A stretch of DNA of 37,741 nucleotides from Ignavibacteriota bacterium (GCA_003151825.1 PLYO01000035.1:1-37741); one strand, 5' to 3'; shown: positions 25,509 through 34,455, counted from the first letter of the stretch. Translations and numbers: made by a program. Notes: generated by a model from the letters alone, not told the origin.

Positions 25509-27605
25509 TCATCTCCCCACCATCGCCACCGAGGGCCCGCCGGACTCTTTCCGGAGATTCAGGAAGCTCTTGAAGCCTTCGGCGTCGCGGGTGAAGCCGG
25601 GGAAGGTTCCGAGCGGCTTATCGTCCGGCGAGACGATCACATAAAAGGGCAGCGCGATCGTATTGAAGCGGTTTTCTTCCAAATCGCGGTTCGAATCGTT
25701 GAGCGAAGTGCCGTTGTCGGTGTAAAGCCGCGCCAGCACGAATTTCTGAAAAATCTGCTTCACGTCCTGACGGCTAAAAACGGTCGCTTCCATCGCGCGG
25801 CAATTGGTGCAAGTGTAGCCGGTGAAGTCGATGAAGATATTGCGTCCGGTGCGCTTGGCTTCCGCGAGCGCGCTGGGATATGAGGGTATCCATTGCAGCG
25901 AAATTTGCACTGCTGGCGTACCAGCTGGCGACGTGTTTATCATCGAAGCCGATTGCGTGGACTCACCGGCATCCGATGGCGGAAGAAATCCATCGAGCTG
26001 GCCGAGCGGATGGCCGTTAAACCCCGTGTATAAATAAATCCCAACGGAAAGAAACGCCACGGCAATCAGCACGCGGAGACCGCCGATCTGCTCGACAGGC
26101 GTGTCGTGCGAAAGCTGAAAGCGTCCTAAGAGGTAGAACGTCGTGATGATCGCGATCGCGATCCACGTCGCAAGCACGAGATCGCGCGAGAAGAAATGCC
26201 ATGACCAAATGAGATCGACATTCGAGAAAAATTTCAACGCCGCCGCGATTTCGAGAAAGCCCATCACCACTTTTACATTATTCATCCATGTTCCCGAGCG
26301 CGGCAGCGACTTCATCGCATTCGGAAAAAGCGCGAGCAGGAAAAACGGAGCCGCGAAAATGCTGGCGAATACGACCATCCCGATCAGCGGCACGAACCAC
26401 GAGCCGCGCGAAAACGCGACCATCAGGGTCCCCACGAACGGAACTGTGCAGGTAAAGCTCGTCAGCGAAAACACAAAGCCCATCAGCACGACAGAGAACG
26501 TCCGGTTTTTCGAATGCTGCGCAGTGGCATTGAGCTTCGAAAGAACTGAGGATGGCACGCCAATTTCGAACAGCCCAAACAAATTGAGCGCAAACGCGAT
26601 GAAGATTGCGGCAATGATAAGATTCGCCCACGGATTTGCCGCGAATTGATTGATGCCCGCCGGTCCCGCGATAAGCGAAAGCATGAAACCGAGCAATACA
26701 AAAGTTACCACGATCCCGCCTGCATACAAGAACGCATCTTTCGCCGCTTCTTTTCTCGAGCCGGCATTGCGCTTTGTGAAAAAGCTGACGGTAATCGGAA
26801 CCATCGGAAACACGCACGGCGTAAGCAGCGCGAGCAATCCGAAGCCTGCGGCGGCGAGAATAAACTGCCAGATCGAATCCTTCGCGATCGTCGTAACATC
26901 ACTGCTCGCTGCCGCCACGACCGGCGCTCCGCCCGATGGCGGCTGGCTCGGCGCACCGCCCGTAGAGGTGGACATGCTCGCCGTCGAATCTTTTTTGAGC
27001 GCGAACCGGCTCAGTGTATCCGTTGCCAATCCCATCGGAGCGCTCGTTGTGTCCGGCGTGCCGTAGGCGATTTTTAGCATGAGCGGTTTCTCGCCGCGGA
27101 CAGACATGGGCACATCAAACCATCGATGTGGAATGCACTGTGTCTCATTGCATGTCATGTAATCAAGGTAGACATAGAATGGCACCTCAGCGGTCGAATT
27201 TATTTTTACCTTGATGGTTGCAATGACATCGAACGGCTCATAATGTGCCTTCGTCACACTTTGAAAATTCGAGTCGTATTCTACTTTTATCTTCCCGGTT
27301 TCAGAAAGATTTTCAATCTCAAAGAAGCGGGCAATTGAGTCGGGGATCTGTATCGTCAAGGGTACGGGTCCACCTTCCGGCGACATCGTCGAACTATAGA
27401 CATGCCAATGAGGAGGGACGTTAACATGAATCCTAACTTTAAATGTTTTTCCAGCTGTAATTGGGCCAGGCTCAGGTTTAAGTTTAAAGATCGTCGAATC
27501 AATCCCTAAATTCTTTTCGAGACGGGGAATTTTGGCATGGGATACCCCCGCTCCCGCGAGGAGCAATACCACACCTAACGCGATATGTCTTGTCCGGATC
27601 GTCAT
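25509..27605 (-). CDS. dsbD: Thiol:disulfide interchange protein DsbD
   Basis: 698 residues from ATG at 27605; the frame extends further upstream into the previous gene, but this ATG overlaps that gene's TGA (ATGA). A signal peptide is followed by the periplasmic alpha domain with Cys pair CNETQC (residues ~152-157), then ~8 membrane helices with the redox cysteines in LLTPCVFPMVPIT (~264) and FTCTVPFVG. A C-terminal thioredoxin domain carries CTNC (~599-602). DsbD moves electrons from cytoplasmic thioredoxin to periplasmic targets. It is the last of three coupled genes that all begin with a DsbD-alpha-type domain. Confidence 0.92.
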   Translation of the reverse strand: MTIRTRHIALGVVLLLAGAGVSHAKIPRLEKNLGIDSTIFKLKPEPGPITAGKTFKVRIHVNVPPHWHVYSSTMSPEGGPVPLTIQIPDSIARFFEIENLSETGKIKVEYDSNFQSVTKAHYEPFDVIATIKVKINSTAEVPFYVYLDYMTCNETQCIPHRWFDVPMSVRGEKPLMLKIAYGTPDTTSAPMGLATDTLSRFALKKDSTASMSTSTGGAPSQPPSGGAPVVAAASSDVTTIAKDSIWQFILAAAGFGLLALLTPCVFPMVPITVSFFTKRNAGSRKEAAKDAFLYAGGIVVTFVLLGFMLSLIAGPAGINQFAANPWANLIIAAIFIAFALNLFGLFEIGVPSSVLSKLNATAQHSKNRTFSVVLMGFVFSLTSFTCTVPFVGTLMVAFSRGSWFVPLIGMVVFASIFAAPFFLLALFPNAMKSLPRSGTWMNNVKVVMGFLEIAAALKFFSNVDLIWSWHFFSRDLVLATWIAIAIITTFYLLGRFQLSHDTPVEQIGGLRVLIAVAFLSVGIYLYTGFNGHPLGQLDGFLPPSDAGESTQSASMINTSPAGTPAVQISLQWIPSYPSALAEAKRTGRNIFIDFTGYTCTNCRAMEATVFSRQDVKQIFQKFVLARLYTDNGTSLNDSNRDLEENRFNTIALPFYVIVSPDDKPLGTFPGFTRDAEGFKSFLNLRKESGGPSVAMVGR

Positions 27606-28198
27606 TCGGGTTCGTTGAGGGTTGCTAATCGAAATTGGCTTGGTTTCATCGCATCGGCAACCCGAAGCTTGATGGGCTGCTGACCTAAGAACGTCATCGG
27701 CACTTCGTACGTCATTGGAGGCATGCACTGCGTCGGATTGACCGCCTGGTACCTTACGTAAAGATAAAACGGAACCGAGGCGCTAAGCTTGTGCTTCACT
27801 TTCACGGTTGCGATCAAATCGAACGGTTCATAATTAGCTTTGGTGAGCAATTGAAAATTGGAGTCGAATCTAACGGTAGGCTCCGTTAACTCGTTGAGTT
27901 CTGTTATCTCAAAATATTTAGTAAGCGAATCCGGCATAGTAACCTTAAGCGGAACCATGGCGTAATCATCTACCATCTTCGAGCTCCTCACGTGCCAGGG
28001 TGAATGAACGTTCACATGGATCTTTACTTTGAAGGTATCGCCTGCTTTCTTCGGATGTCCTTTCAAGAGCTTTGCAGTGAAAATGGTAGAATCTCGGTAA
28101 AGCTTCGTAGCTAACTTTGGCGGTTTTGCATAACCTTCCGACGCCCCTATTTGCAGGAGCGCAACGCAAAGCACGATATGTCTAATTCGGTGCATCAT
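27602..28198 (-). CDS. Stand-alone DsbD-alpha-like protein lacking one cysteine
   Basis: 198 residues: signal peptide, then a single DsbD N-terminal-type domain (VKIHVNVHSPWHV, DSNFQLLTKANYEPFDLIA, CMPPMTYEVPMTFLG). The position of the first redox cysteine reads AVNPTQC where both neighbours have TCNETMC/TCNETQC, so only one of the two cysteines remains. It overlaps both neighbouring genes by 4 bases. It may be a non-redox binding partner or a decaying duplicate. Confidence 0.75.
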   Translation of the reverse strand: MMHRIRHIVLCVALLQIGASEGYAKPPKLATKLYRDSTIFTAKLLKGHPKKAGDTFKVKIHVNVHSPWHVRSSKMVDDYAMVPLKVTMPDSLTKYFEITELNELTEPTVRFDSNFQLLTKANYEPFDLIATVKVKHKLSASVPFYLYVRYQAVNPTQCMPPMTYEVPMTFLGQQPIKLRVADAMKPSQFRLATLNEPE

Positions 28199-28785
28199 TC
28201 GGGTTTATAAATGCTGGCTAATTCGAGTGGATGCCGCTTCATGACTGCGGCGATCTGAAGTTTAATCGGGGCCTGACCGAGGAAGGTCATCGGCACTTCG
28301 AAGGTGCGGGGCGGCATGCACATCGTTTCGTTGCAAGTTTGGAAATGCACCCATAGATAAAACGGCGTATCGTTCACGGGTTTTTTCTTGACTTTGATGG
28401 TTGCGGTGACATCGAAGGGCGTGAAGTGCGCCATCGTCACGGCGTCGAAGTTGGAATCGTACGCCGTCTTCACCTCGCCGTTCTCTTCGACCTTTTCAAC
28501 CTCGAAAAAATCAGAAAGTTCCGGCGGAATCATGAGCGTCAACGGAACCAATCCGCCGTCGGTGGACATCTTCGTGCTATAAACATGCCAGTCCTGCCCG
28601 GGCGTTACGTGAATGGTAACTTGAAACGTGCCGCCCGTTTTGGGGTGCTGCGCGGGGCCGAGCGTCATGGCAAAGATGGTCGAGTCCCCGCCTAATTTAT
28701 GCTCGATCTTGGGCGGTCCGCCCGCGCGAAGGTTTCCCGCCATCGCGGCGAGGAGCAAAAGAAGGGTAACGAGAATGAATTTCAT
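28195..28785 (-). CDS. Stand-alone DsbD-alpha-like periplasmic protein
   Basis: 196 residues: signal peptide (ILVTLLLLLAAMAGNLRAG) plus one DsbD-alpha-type domain with the Cys pair TCNETMCMPP and the motif DSNFDAVTMAHFTPFDVTA. First gene of the three-gene unit; its stop overlaps the next start (ATGATG). Probably accepts electrons from DsbD and passes them to substrates, as an extra soluble alpha-type domain. Confidence 0.78.
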   Translation of the reverse strand: MKFILVTLLLLLAAMAGNLRAGGPPKIEHKLGGDSTIFAMTLGPAQHPKTGGTFQVTIHVTPGQDWHVYSTKMSTDGGLVPLTLMIPPELSDFFEVEKVEENGEVKTAYDSNFDAVTMAHFTPFDVTATIKVKKKPVNDTPFYLWVHFQTCNETMCMPPRTFEVPMTFLGQAPIKLQIAAVMKRHPLELASIYKPE

Positions 28786-28905
28786 GTTCCGGTACGGATT
28801 ATTTCCCTACCAGATAAACTTCGCGGGCAATGCACCCGTTCCATTGGGATGCCGGCTTATTTTTCAGATACAGCCTATGAGTATAACGTTACCCAATTTT
28901 CATTG

Positions 28906-28991
28906 CCTGTCATTCCCGCGAAAGCGGGAATCCAGACCTCACGGTTTCGCACTCTTAAAACCTGGATTCCCGCGTTCGCGGGAATGACAGG
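28906..28991. repeat. Dispersed inverted repeat, CATTCCCGCG family
   Basis: Ends CCTGTCATTCCCGCG/CGCGGGAATGACAGG and inner GGGAATCCAG/CTGGATTCCC. Intergenic between the DsbD-alpha gene and 29042-29482; the rest of this gap holds nothing recognisable. Confidence 0.75.
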
Positions 28992-29041
28992 AAAGCATTC
29001 GGGATTAATTTTTCAAATGGAGCCTCTACCTCCACATGGGA

Positions 29042-29482
29042 TTAATGAAACATCTCTTTAATCATCCCCCATGTGCGGCGGACACCGCTGGAGGGTTTGG
29101 TTACGCTGACCGTCTGCGAATAGCTGATGTCGCCGGAAGCGAGATCGATTTCTAAGCGGTACTTATAGGCGTCGGCTTGCGGCTGAACTTTGCTGCTTTG
29201 CCCGGCGAGCGGCGCCGAGCTGACGTGTGAGTCGAGAAACTTGTAATAGGAGTAATTACCCGTTGGCGTGACGGTCCCGACATCCTGATAATCGCTCGTG
29301 CTCACAATATCGGCGCGCTGGATGGTATAATGCGCGACGCCGGTCTCGATCTCCGAGTGCCATTCGAGCGTGATGCCATTGCCGTCCGGCTGCGCGGTGA
29401 ACGAGTCGATACCCCCGGCATAATCGAAGCCGAGCATCGCGAAAAATGCTAAGGATACAACGATAATAAGAGAACGCTTCAT
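29042..29482 (-). CDS. Exported protein with fibronectin-like core, hypothetical
   Basis: 146 residues. An N-terminal signal-like helix is followed by FTAQPDGNGITLEWHSEIET and GVAHYTIQRADIVSTSDY, which resembles the start of a fibronectin type III or T9SS-associated domain. It has no sorting domain and ends abruptly, so it may be secreted on its own. A good promoter box lies 12 bases upstream (29494-29501). Confidence 0.6.
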   Translation of the reverse strand: MKRSLIIVVSLAFFAMLGFDYAGGIDSFTAQPDGNGITLEWHSEIETGVAHYTIQRADIVSTSDYQDVGTVTPTGNYSYYKFLDSHVSSAPLAGQSSKVQPQADAYKYRLEIDLASGDISYSQTVSVTKPSSGVRRTWGMIKEMFH

Positions 29483-29493
29483 TTATCTAACTA

Positions 29494-29526
29494 CAAAGAT
29501 ACGAAATTCCAAGGGTATGAACCAAA
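29494..29526 (-). promoter_or_regulatory. Bacteroidota-type promoter for 29042-29482
   Basis: On the minus strand TATCTTTG (29494-29501) matches the TAnnTTTG -7 box and TTTG (29523-29526) the -33 box, with 21 bases between. Confidence 0.55.
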
Positions 29527-29642
29527 ATTTTCGGAGAATTAATTCAATAAATGCGATAGGGTACTGAAAATTGACCTGTTTTATGGCTTCTATGTGAGAA
29601 ATCCTTGAATTCTTCTCAAATTCATCGTTTTACACGTTCGGA

Positions 29643-30305
29643 TCACTTTGGAGAATACGAGATGAGCCATTCGGAAGTGCTACCCTGCGTGCTATCGAAT
29701 GCGATGAGGCCGAGCGAGGGAACGAAGGTATAGTAATACTGGATGGAATTCGCCCCTTGCAGGAAAGTCGTAACGGTGACGCTATCGGTCGGGTATTTAT
29801 GACCGTTAAGGGAATACTGGCTGCTGTTGGGGTGATAGACTGCGACGAGGGAATCGTGGATACCGCCGCCCGCCGAATATTGAAAGGTATCTATCACGGT
29901 CGTATGGGAGACAAACGGAAGCACATAAAATACACCGGAATTACCCCACCCGGCCGTGGAGCCTTCGAGCGCCAGATCGCCATTGGCAAGAAAAGACTCA
30001 TAGACACCAGTGGGGGGGCCGATGCTGGTTTCGTTGATTTGCCTCACGGTAGAGCCGTGATGGGCCGTATCAACGACCGAAGTAGCCACAATGGTGTCGA
30101 AGGTGGTATCCGAATTGTTATCTATGGTGACGAACGAGCTCCCGATCGTCGGGATGGTGTCAGTGGTTTTCGTAGTGTCAGTTTTTTTCGTTGTATCGGT
30201 AGGTGGCGAGGTCGCGTTCTTCGAGCAGCCGGTAAAGCTTACGAATGCAGCGGAAGTAAGAACTGAAGTGATAAAGAGGAAAACAACGATTCGGGGATAG
30301 TTCAT
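29643..30305 (-). CDS. Lipoprotein, hypothetical
   Basis: 220 residues. Lipobox FVSFTGCSKN, then a threonine/lysine-rich linker (TTKKTDTTKTTDTIP) and a globular part rich in serine, glycine and valine. The linker suggests a surface-exposed lipoprotein. No family recognised. Confidence 0.6.
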   Translation of the reverse strand: MNYPRIVVFLFITSVLTSAAFVSFTGCSKNATSPPTDTTKKTDTTKTTDTIPTIGSSFVTIDNNSDTTFDTIVATSVVDTAHHGSTVRQINETSIGPPTGVYESFLANGDLALEGSTAGWGNSGVFYVLPFVSHTTVIDTFQYSAGGGIHDSLVAVYHPNSSQYSLNGHKYPTDSVTVTTFLQGANSIQYYYTFVPSLGLIAFDSTQGSTSEWLISYSPK

Positions 30306-30646
30306 GGTTAGCGAAATGTAATGTGAATCTCCCTAAAACCCGGAGCGGTGGCGATAGTTTCATTTCTCCAAAAAAATTCCGATTGTTCTTCCGCATCGGC
30401 AAATGCAACATCGTGAATTACTGCTATCGATTCCCGATATTCTGGTTGTGCGCGCATATTTTACCTCTCGCTCCGCAGCACTTCGCCCCATCCCAAAAAG
30501 CTTGTCCTGAGCTTGTCGAAGGATCCCATGAATCCCAAAAATCCCAGTTCAAACGCCCCCACCTCCACACCGCCTGCAAAGCCCACCGGCAGGCTAAGAG
30601 CCTGTGCTACAATAGCCGCCAGACGCCACCGAAAACACCGCGCTCG
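30306..30646. other. Intergenic region with repeat fragments
   Basis: No gene seen. Contains an AGCTTGTCCTGAGCTTGTCG microrepeat near 30500 and a degenerate piece of the multi-hairpin repeat of 31865-32021 near 30560-30610 (CCTCCACACCGCC..., then GGCAGGCTAAGAGCCTGTGC). Confidence 0.5.
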
Positions 30647-31744
30647 TTACGGCTTCAAAATAAGATCGAACGAACCGGAAACGAACGTGGTAGTAGTTGT
30701 TTCCTGCCAATTCACGAGACCCTGCGTATCCGTCGAGTCCTCATTGATTTGATAGTAGAAATTCGGGAATGTAAATTCTATAGCGTTATCGACGGGAAGA
30801 AGTGCTGGCAGGTTTGGTGTGCTATTCCATTGCGTGTCTACTGTATGCGTCGGAGTCATGGAAGAGGAACGCGGTTGGTAGACAACTACCGCAGTCTGCG
30901 TGATGGTATCCCACTCGATCAGGATGTATGGCTCAGCAATCGTATAATTCACACCTGTTGCTTCTCTTGCAAATGGAACTCCGGATACATTCACATCATG
31001 CTGCCCCAGATAAAAGGCTGTTGTTTTCCAGGTCGAGTCGATAGGATTTTGTGGACCATTTACATAACCGGTACGCGTATGCGTTTCCGTCACGCTCACG
31101 TGATCCCAAATCTGGGAGAGCGTGTTCCATGAGGACGGGCGAGTTACAATAAGCGTTCCACCATTATACCCTCCACTTGAATCGTTAAACGTTATGCTAC
31201 CGGAGAAACCGTTAGCGACAACATGAGAAACAATTCGATTGGCAAAAATGGAATCGATGGGGTACGGAACCGCGGCAACGGTGAGACGCAATTGGCCGTG
31301 GGAATGGTTCATTCCGGTTCCCGGAATGGAGAATGATGCGCCGATCGTAACTGAGTCATTGATCGTGTGCGGATGGAAAGTAGATTGTACCACGACCGGC
31401 TTAGTCGAGGTTGTGGTTCCATTGATCGTGTTCACGCGAATAGGGCCGGTCTGAGCAGCCTCGGGCACAAGAACAGTGATAATAGTATCGTTAGCGGATG
31501 CACTTGAAACCTGGACTTGCGTGGTATCAATTGCGACAGATACATCGCTCCCAAAGCCGAAATGCGTGCCGTAAATCGTAAGAATCCCAAAGGTCCACAC
31601 CGTATCCGGGCTGAATTTGGAGATCGTGGGAGCGGCGGGCCCAGTGGTATCGACAATGTTATTATTAACTACCGGAGTATTTGACGCGCTGCACCCGGCC
31701 CATCCGAGCGCAAAAAGCGGAACAAAACGCAGAAGCCATTTCAT
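30647..31744 (-). CDS. Lipoprotein with IPT/TIG domain
   Basis: 365 residues from ATG at 31744. Lipobox ALGWAGCSAS, then an IPT/TIG immunoglobulin-like domain (ISKFSPDTVWTFGILTIYGT, FGFGSDVSVAIDTTQVQV, VLVPEAAQTGPIRV). The C-terminal half is unassigned beta-rich sequence. Probably surface exposed. Confidence 0.7.
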   Translation of the reverse strand: MKWLLRFVPLFALGWAGCSASNTPVVNNNIVDTTGPAAPTISKFSPDTVWTFGILTIYGTHFGFGSDVSVAIDTTQVQVSSASANDTIITVLVPEAAQTGPIRVNTINGTTTSTKPVVVQSTFHPHTINDSVTIGASFSIPGTGMNHSHGQLRLTVAAVPYPIDSIFANRIVSHVVANGFSGSITFNDSSGGYNGGTLIVTRPSSWNTLSQIWDHVSVTETHTRTGYVNGPQNPIDSTWKTTAFYLGQHDVNVSGVPFAREATGVNYTIAEPYILIEWDTITQTAVVVYQPRSSSMTPTHTVDTQWNSTPNLPALLPVDNAIEFTFPNFYYQINEDSTDTQGLVNWQETTTTTFVSGSFDLILKP

Positions 31745-31816
31745 GATGATGAAGCCCAAATAATTACATCTTTAGAAACAAGCCCCAACCCCAAAAAATC
31801 CCACGTATCCCATCGC

Positions 31817-32021
31817 CCCGTGTAGAACAGACTTTCCAGTCTGTCCCCGGACTTTTAGTCCGCGTTATCTCCACACGGGCTGGAAAGCCCGCCGACAGGC
31901 TGAAAGCCTGTTCTACACGCAGTTCCCACATTCTCCACACCGCCCACAAAGCTTGCCGGCAGGCGAAAAGCCGGTGCTGTTCGCGGCGCGCGTTCCGTTC
32001 AAACGTTCCCGACGAGGCAAG
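31817..32021. repeat. Multi-hairpin dispersed repeat (copy 1)
   Basis: A chain of short hairpins: ACAGACTTTCCAGTCTGT, CGGACTTTTAGTCCG, CGGGCTGGAAAGCCCG, ACAGGCTGAAAGCCTGT and a CCGGCAGGC/AGCCGG-type one. The part 31865-32021 is ~93% identical by eye to 35147-35304. Any translation of it is incidental. The rest of 31760-32110 holds no gene. Confidence 0.75.
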
Positions 32022-32097
32022 CGGCACCGGCGATGCAAGGGCTGGCTTATGTATGCGAAAGATTTATAGAATTGAAGCGCATTGGGTAAAAAAATCG

Positions 32098-32105
32098 TAT
32101 TTTTG
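32098..32105 (+). promoter_or_regulatory. TAnnTTTG box just before 32111 gene
   Basis: TATTTTTG lies 5 bases before the ATG at 32111, so the transcript would be leaderless or nearly so. No clear -33 box. Confidence 0.4.
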
Positions 32106-32110
32106 TAACT

Positions 32111-32392
32111 ATGAATTATTTTCTAATCGGTCTTTTTAGTATAGGTATCATTCTACTTTATATTTCGAGAAACGAAAGCAGACGTAGATTCTCAAAGAAT
32201 GCGCTTGATATTTACTTCCTCGTGCTATGTGCTTTTATTTTTTTATGGTTTGCTTTTGGTGCAGCAGCCCATGATCTTGGCATAATTGACTTTTTTGCTG
32301 AGTATCCTCTATCAATTATTGCCTTTATCATTGTAATTTTTGTGGGTCGAAGATCGAAAGAACTAAAAAAGGCGATTGAGAAGAGTAGTTAG
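32111..32392 (+). CDS. Small membrane protein, hypothetical
   Basis: 93 residues with three likely membrane segments (YFLIGLFSIGIILLYI; YFLVLCAFIFLWFAFGAA; LSIIAFIIVIFVG) and a basic C-terminus (RRSKELKKAIEKSS). No family recognised. AT-rich, converging with the SIR2-like gene. Confidence 0.55.
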   Translation: MNYFLIGLFSIGIILLYISRNESRRRFSKNALDIYFLVLCAFIFLWFAFGAAAHDLGIIDFFAEYPLSIIAFIIVIFVGRRSKELKKAIEKSS

Positions 32393-32458
32393 CTCCAATA
32401 GTTAAGGGGTTCATTCGATCAAACAGCTACTCGCGGAAAACATGCAAAGCCCAGAAAT

Positions 32459-33709
32459 TTATTTTTCCCACCAATCCACTGGAGGTGTTATTCTTCCTGC
32501 TGCGCCTGAGCTTTTTCTAGCATTCATCTCTCTCTCATTTTTATATTCTTTAAGTTGCCAATCGACTCGTGGTTTAACATCTTCATTGAGAAATTTTTCC
32601 GTACTATAATATAATTTCATATTAATCATATCGTATTTCCATTTTTCCGTATTCGGGGAAAAAATGCGACTCAGTTTTTCTTGAAAGATTGGATTCTCTG
32701 CATCAGGATTGACAATGATAAGTTTTCTCTGGATCAAATCGGACATACCTGCAAACAAGTCCGGGTTGGGACGAAAAAGTCTTAAAAGCGTTATCGCCTC
32801 ATAATCGGACTCTGGAAAAGAATAACCGATGATTACGAGTTCGGTAGCCGATTTAATTCTATCTGCTGCTAATCTTGCTTGAAGATTGATGAATCGATTT
32901 GAACGATATGTTTTATGAACAAAAGGGGGTAAGATCATAGATTTTAGTTCCGAGCCGCAGAAACTACATGAGTCAAATTCTGCAACTGGAGTTCCTGGGT
33001 ATAACTCTATAGGAGTTGCATTTCCGGGGCAACTTTGATCGGCACAATGTGCAAGGCCTACGCCGCCGTGAAGTCTTAGAATCAAACCAATATCCCCTTT
33101 ATTCACCCCTTCCCTATAGTGCCATTCCATAGTCTTTTCTTCATTTACCAATGGCCCACTATAAGGATTTAGAATTGATTTATAAACCGGTTCCCGCTTT
33201 TTCCAATATATGTCAAGCTCTTTCGAATAATCGATCAATACGTCCCAGTTAAAAGTAAAGACAGAGTCATTCTTTCCCAATGACATTAGAACAAGATTAT
33301 GAATAGTGTCTTCTACGTTTCGATCTTTGGAAAGCATTCGGATAAGATCAATTAGATAGATGAGGAGCTCGCGTCTAGCTTCTTCCAAAATATGTCGAGT
33401 GGATGTATTGGAATTATAAGTCGAAAGATACACTTCCAAAAATGAAAATACGTCCTCAACATTAACCGCAGTTCTCTCTTTCCGAATAAAACCAAAACTG
33501 TGTTTTAAAATCTTGTGCAGGTTCGAATCCTCAAAAGGATAATCGACGAGATTAGATCTAGATCGCCAAAACTCTTCGAGGTATTTTTCTTCGAAAAATT
33601 GATTGGCAAGCGGAAGAGGAAGCCGTTTTGTCATTGTATCATGATAGGAAGCTCCCGCTCCAAGCAGATACACTCGGTAATCGTCTTTAGCTGTATGTCC
33701 TAGCCACAT
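32459..33709 (-). CDS. SIR2-like NAD-binding protein with zinc ribbon
   Basis: 416 residues. SIR2-type Rossmann motifs: GAGAS (17-21), FTFNWD (151-156), LHGG (213-216, with the catalytic-type histidine) and IIGYSFPESD (293-302). Four cysteines at 222, 227, 248 and 251 form a zinc-binding site. Such stand-alone SIR2-like proteins include NAD-depleting effectors of anti-phage systems and deacylase-like enzymes; which applies here is not decided. It is the last gene of the groEL-tail array, starts 14 bases after the hairpin at 33724-33750 with no visible promoter, and is AT-rich compared with groEL. Confidence 0.8.
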   Translation of the reverse strand: MWLGHTAKDDYRVYLLGAGASYHDTMTKRLPLPLANQFFEEKYLEEFWRSRSNLVDYPFEDSNLHKILKHSFGFIRKERTAVNVEDVFSFLEVYLSTYNSNTSTRHILEEARRELLIYLIDLIRMLSKDRNVEDTIHNLVLMSLGKNDSVFTFNWDVLIDYSKELDIYWKKREPVYKSILNPYSGPLVNEEKTMEWHYREGVNKGDIGLILRLHGGVGLAHCADQSCPGNATPIELYPGTPVAEFDSCSFCGSELKSMILPPFVHKTYRSNRFINLQARLAADRIKSATELVIIGYSFPESDYEAITLLRLFRPNPDLFAGMSDLIQRKLIIVNPDAENPIFQEKLSRIFSPNTEKWKYDMINMKLYYSTEKFLNEDVKPRVDWQLKEYKNEREMNARKSSGAAGRITPPVDWWEK

Positions 33710-33723
33710 ATTCTATGAGAAGT

Positions 33724-33750
33724 AAAAAAGGGCAGCCCTCACGGGCTGCC
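33724..33750 (-). terminator. Hairpin with U-tract after groEL-tail copy T1
   Basis: Minus strand GGCAGCCC(GTGA)GGGCTGCC followed by six T. The only one of the three array hairpins with a good U-tract. It stands right before the SIR2-like start. Confidence 0.75.
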
Positions 33751-33761
33751 TCGTAATCACA

Positions 33762-33839
33762 TTAATACATATCCCCCATCCCGCCGCCGCCCATCGGTGG
33801 CATCGGTGGCTTGTCTTCCTTCTTCGCGCGTGGGTTCAT
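33762..33839 (-). CDS. groEL-tail copy T1: 25-codon mini-gene
   Basis: ATG lies 3 bases after the TAA of the 33843-33998 gene. The 25 codons end in [15 protein letters not shown], identical in its last 12 residues to the C-terminus of GroEL (37187-37741). The shared DNA includes the stop and the TAATGTGATT spacer before the hairpin. Whether the peptide is made is unknown. Confidence 0.6.
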   Translation of the reverse strand: MNPRAKKEDKPPMPPMGGGGMGDMY

Positions 33840-33842
33840 GCT

Positions 33843-33998
33843 TTATCCTTTCGGTACTAAGCCACGCTTCCGCCAGAGCGCAAGGTCGGATTCCGTTATT
33901 TTATCTTTCCGACCGAGAATTTTCCCCATGGCAAAAAAGAATCCGGCCATAGCGATGGAACTCAGTGGAATTGCGACCCATAAAAGAATGTGTGTCAT
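33843..33998 (-). CDS. Small single-span membrane protein
   Basis: 51 residues from ATG at 33998, which overlaps the stop of the upstream gene (ATGA). One membrane helix (ILLWVAIPLSSIAMAGFFFA) and a basic C-terminal tail (GRKDKITESDLALWRKRG). Unrecognised. Coupled to the upstream membrane protein and followed by groEL-tail T1. Confidence 0.55.
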   Translation of the reverse strand: MTHILLWVAIPLSSIAMAGFFFAMGKILGRKDKITESDLALWRKRGLVPKG

Positions 33999-34438
33999 AT
34001 TTTTTGTCCTTCTGTTGCAAACATTATGTATTTCACGCAGGTTGCGTAAACGATGCTGCTGCACGCAAGCCAAACCTGCATGATTGCAATGTCCCCGGCA
34101 AGTTCATTACCGGGAGCATTCAAGCTGTGGATCATAAAAAAATCACCATACATTAATGTGACTAGTATAAACGGAAAAAATACAATAAGAATGCCCTCAA
34201 GTTCCTTCGTGAGAACGAATGTTCTCGAATAAAAATAGTCCATAGATACGGCGGCAATCAACGCAAGCGGAAGGAAAGTAATCGAATTATCGAATAAAAC
34301 GGCATACGTGCCTTCGAAATGTACTTGAACGGCTCCTCCGGCAGCGAGCGTAAGACCAAGTGGCAGCAAGGTGATAAAAAGCACCAGGCCCACGTATATT
34401 AAGGCTCGCCATAAGGCATTACGTATGATAGTCGCCAT
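33995..34438 (-). CDS. Membrane protein, hypothetical
   Basis: About 147 residues from ATG at 34438 (a TTG at 34456 is within the hairpin and unlikely). Four membrane segments: ALIYVGLVLFITLLPLGLTL, SITFLPLALIAAVSMDY, ILIVFFPFILVTLMYG, and VWLACSSIVYATCVKYIM. No family recognised. Starts 18 bases after the T2 hairpin. Confidence 0.55.
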   Translation of the reverse strand: MATIIRNALWRALIYVGLVLFITLLPLGLTLAAGGAVQVHFEGTYAVLFDNSITFLPLALIAAVSMDYFYSRTFVLTKELEGILIVFFPFILVTLMYGDFFMIHSLNAPGNELAGDIAIMQVWLACSSIVYATCVKYIMFATEGQKI

Positions 34439-34455
34439 TTTTACTATATAAACCA

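Noticed and set aside
30323..31132. 269-codon plus-strand frame
   Set aside because: Lies across repeat fragments and antisense to the IPT/TIG lipoprotein; cysteine- and arginine-rich with no domain.
31817..32021. Possible CRISPR array because of regularly spaced short repeats
   Set aside because: The units are hairpins of different sequence with no constant repeat or spacers and no cas genes.
31764..32027. Short frame with AFSLSAGFPAR-like translation, also at 35130-35438
   Set aside because: It is a translation of the dispersed multi-hairpin repeat, not a protein gene.
32459..32527. C-terminus of the SIR2-like protein (MNARKSSG) as a decayed groEL-tail copy
   Set aside because: Similarity is limited to a few codons and does not continue into the KKEDKP or MPPM parts; probably chance.
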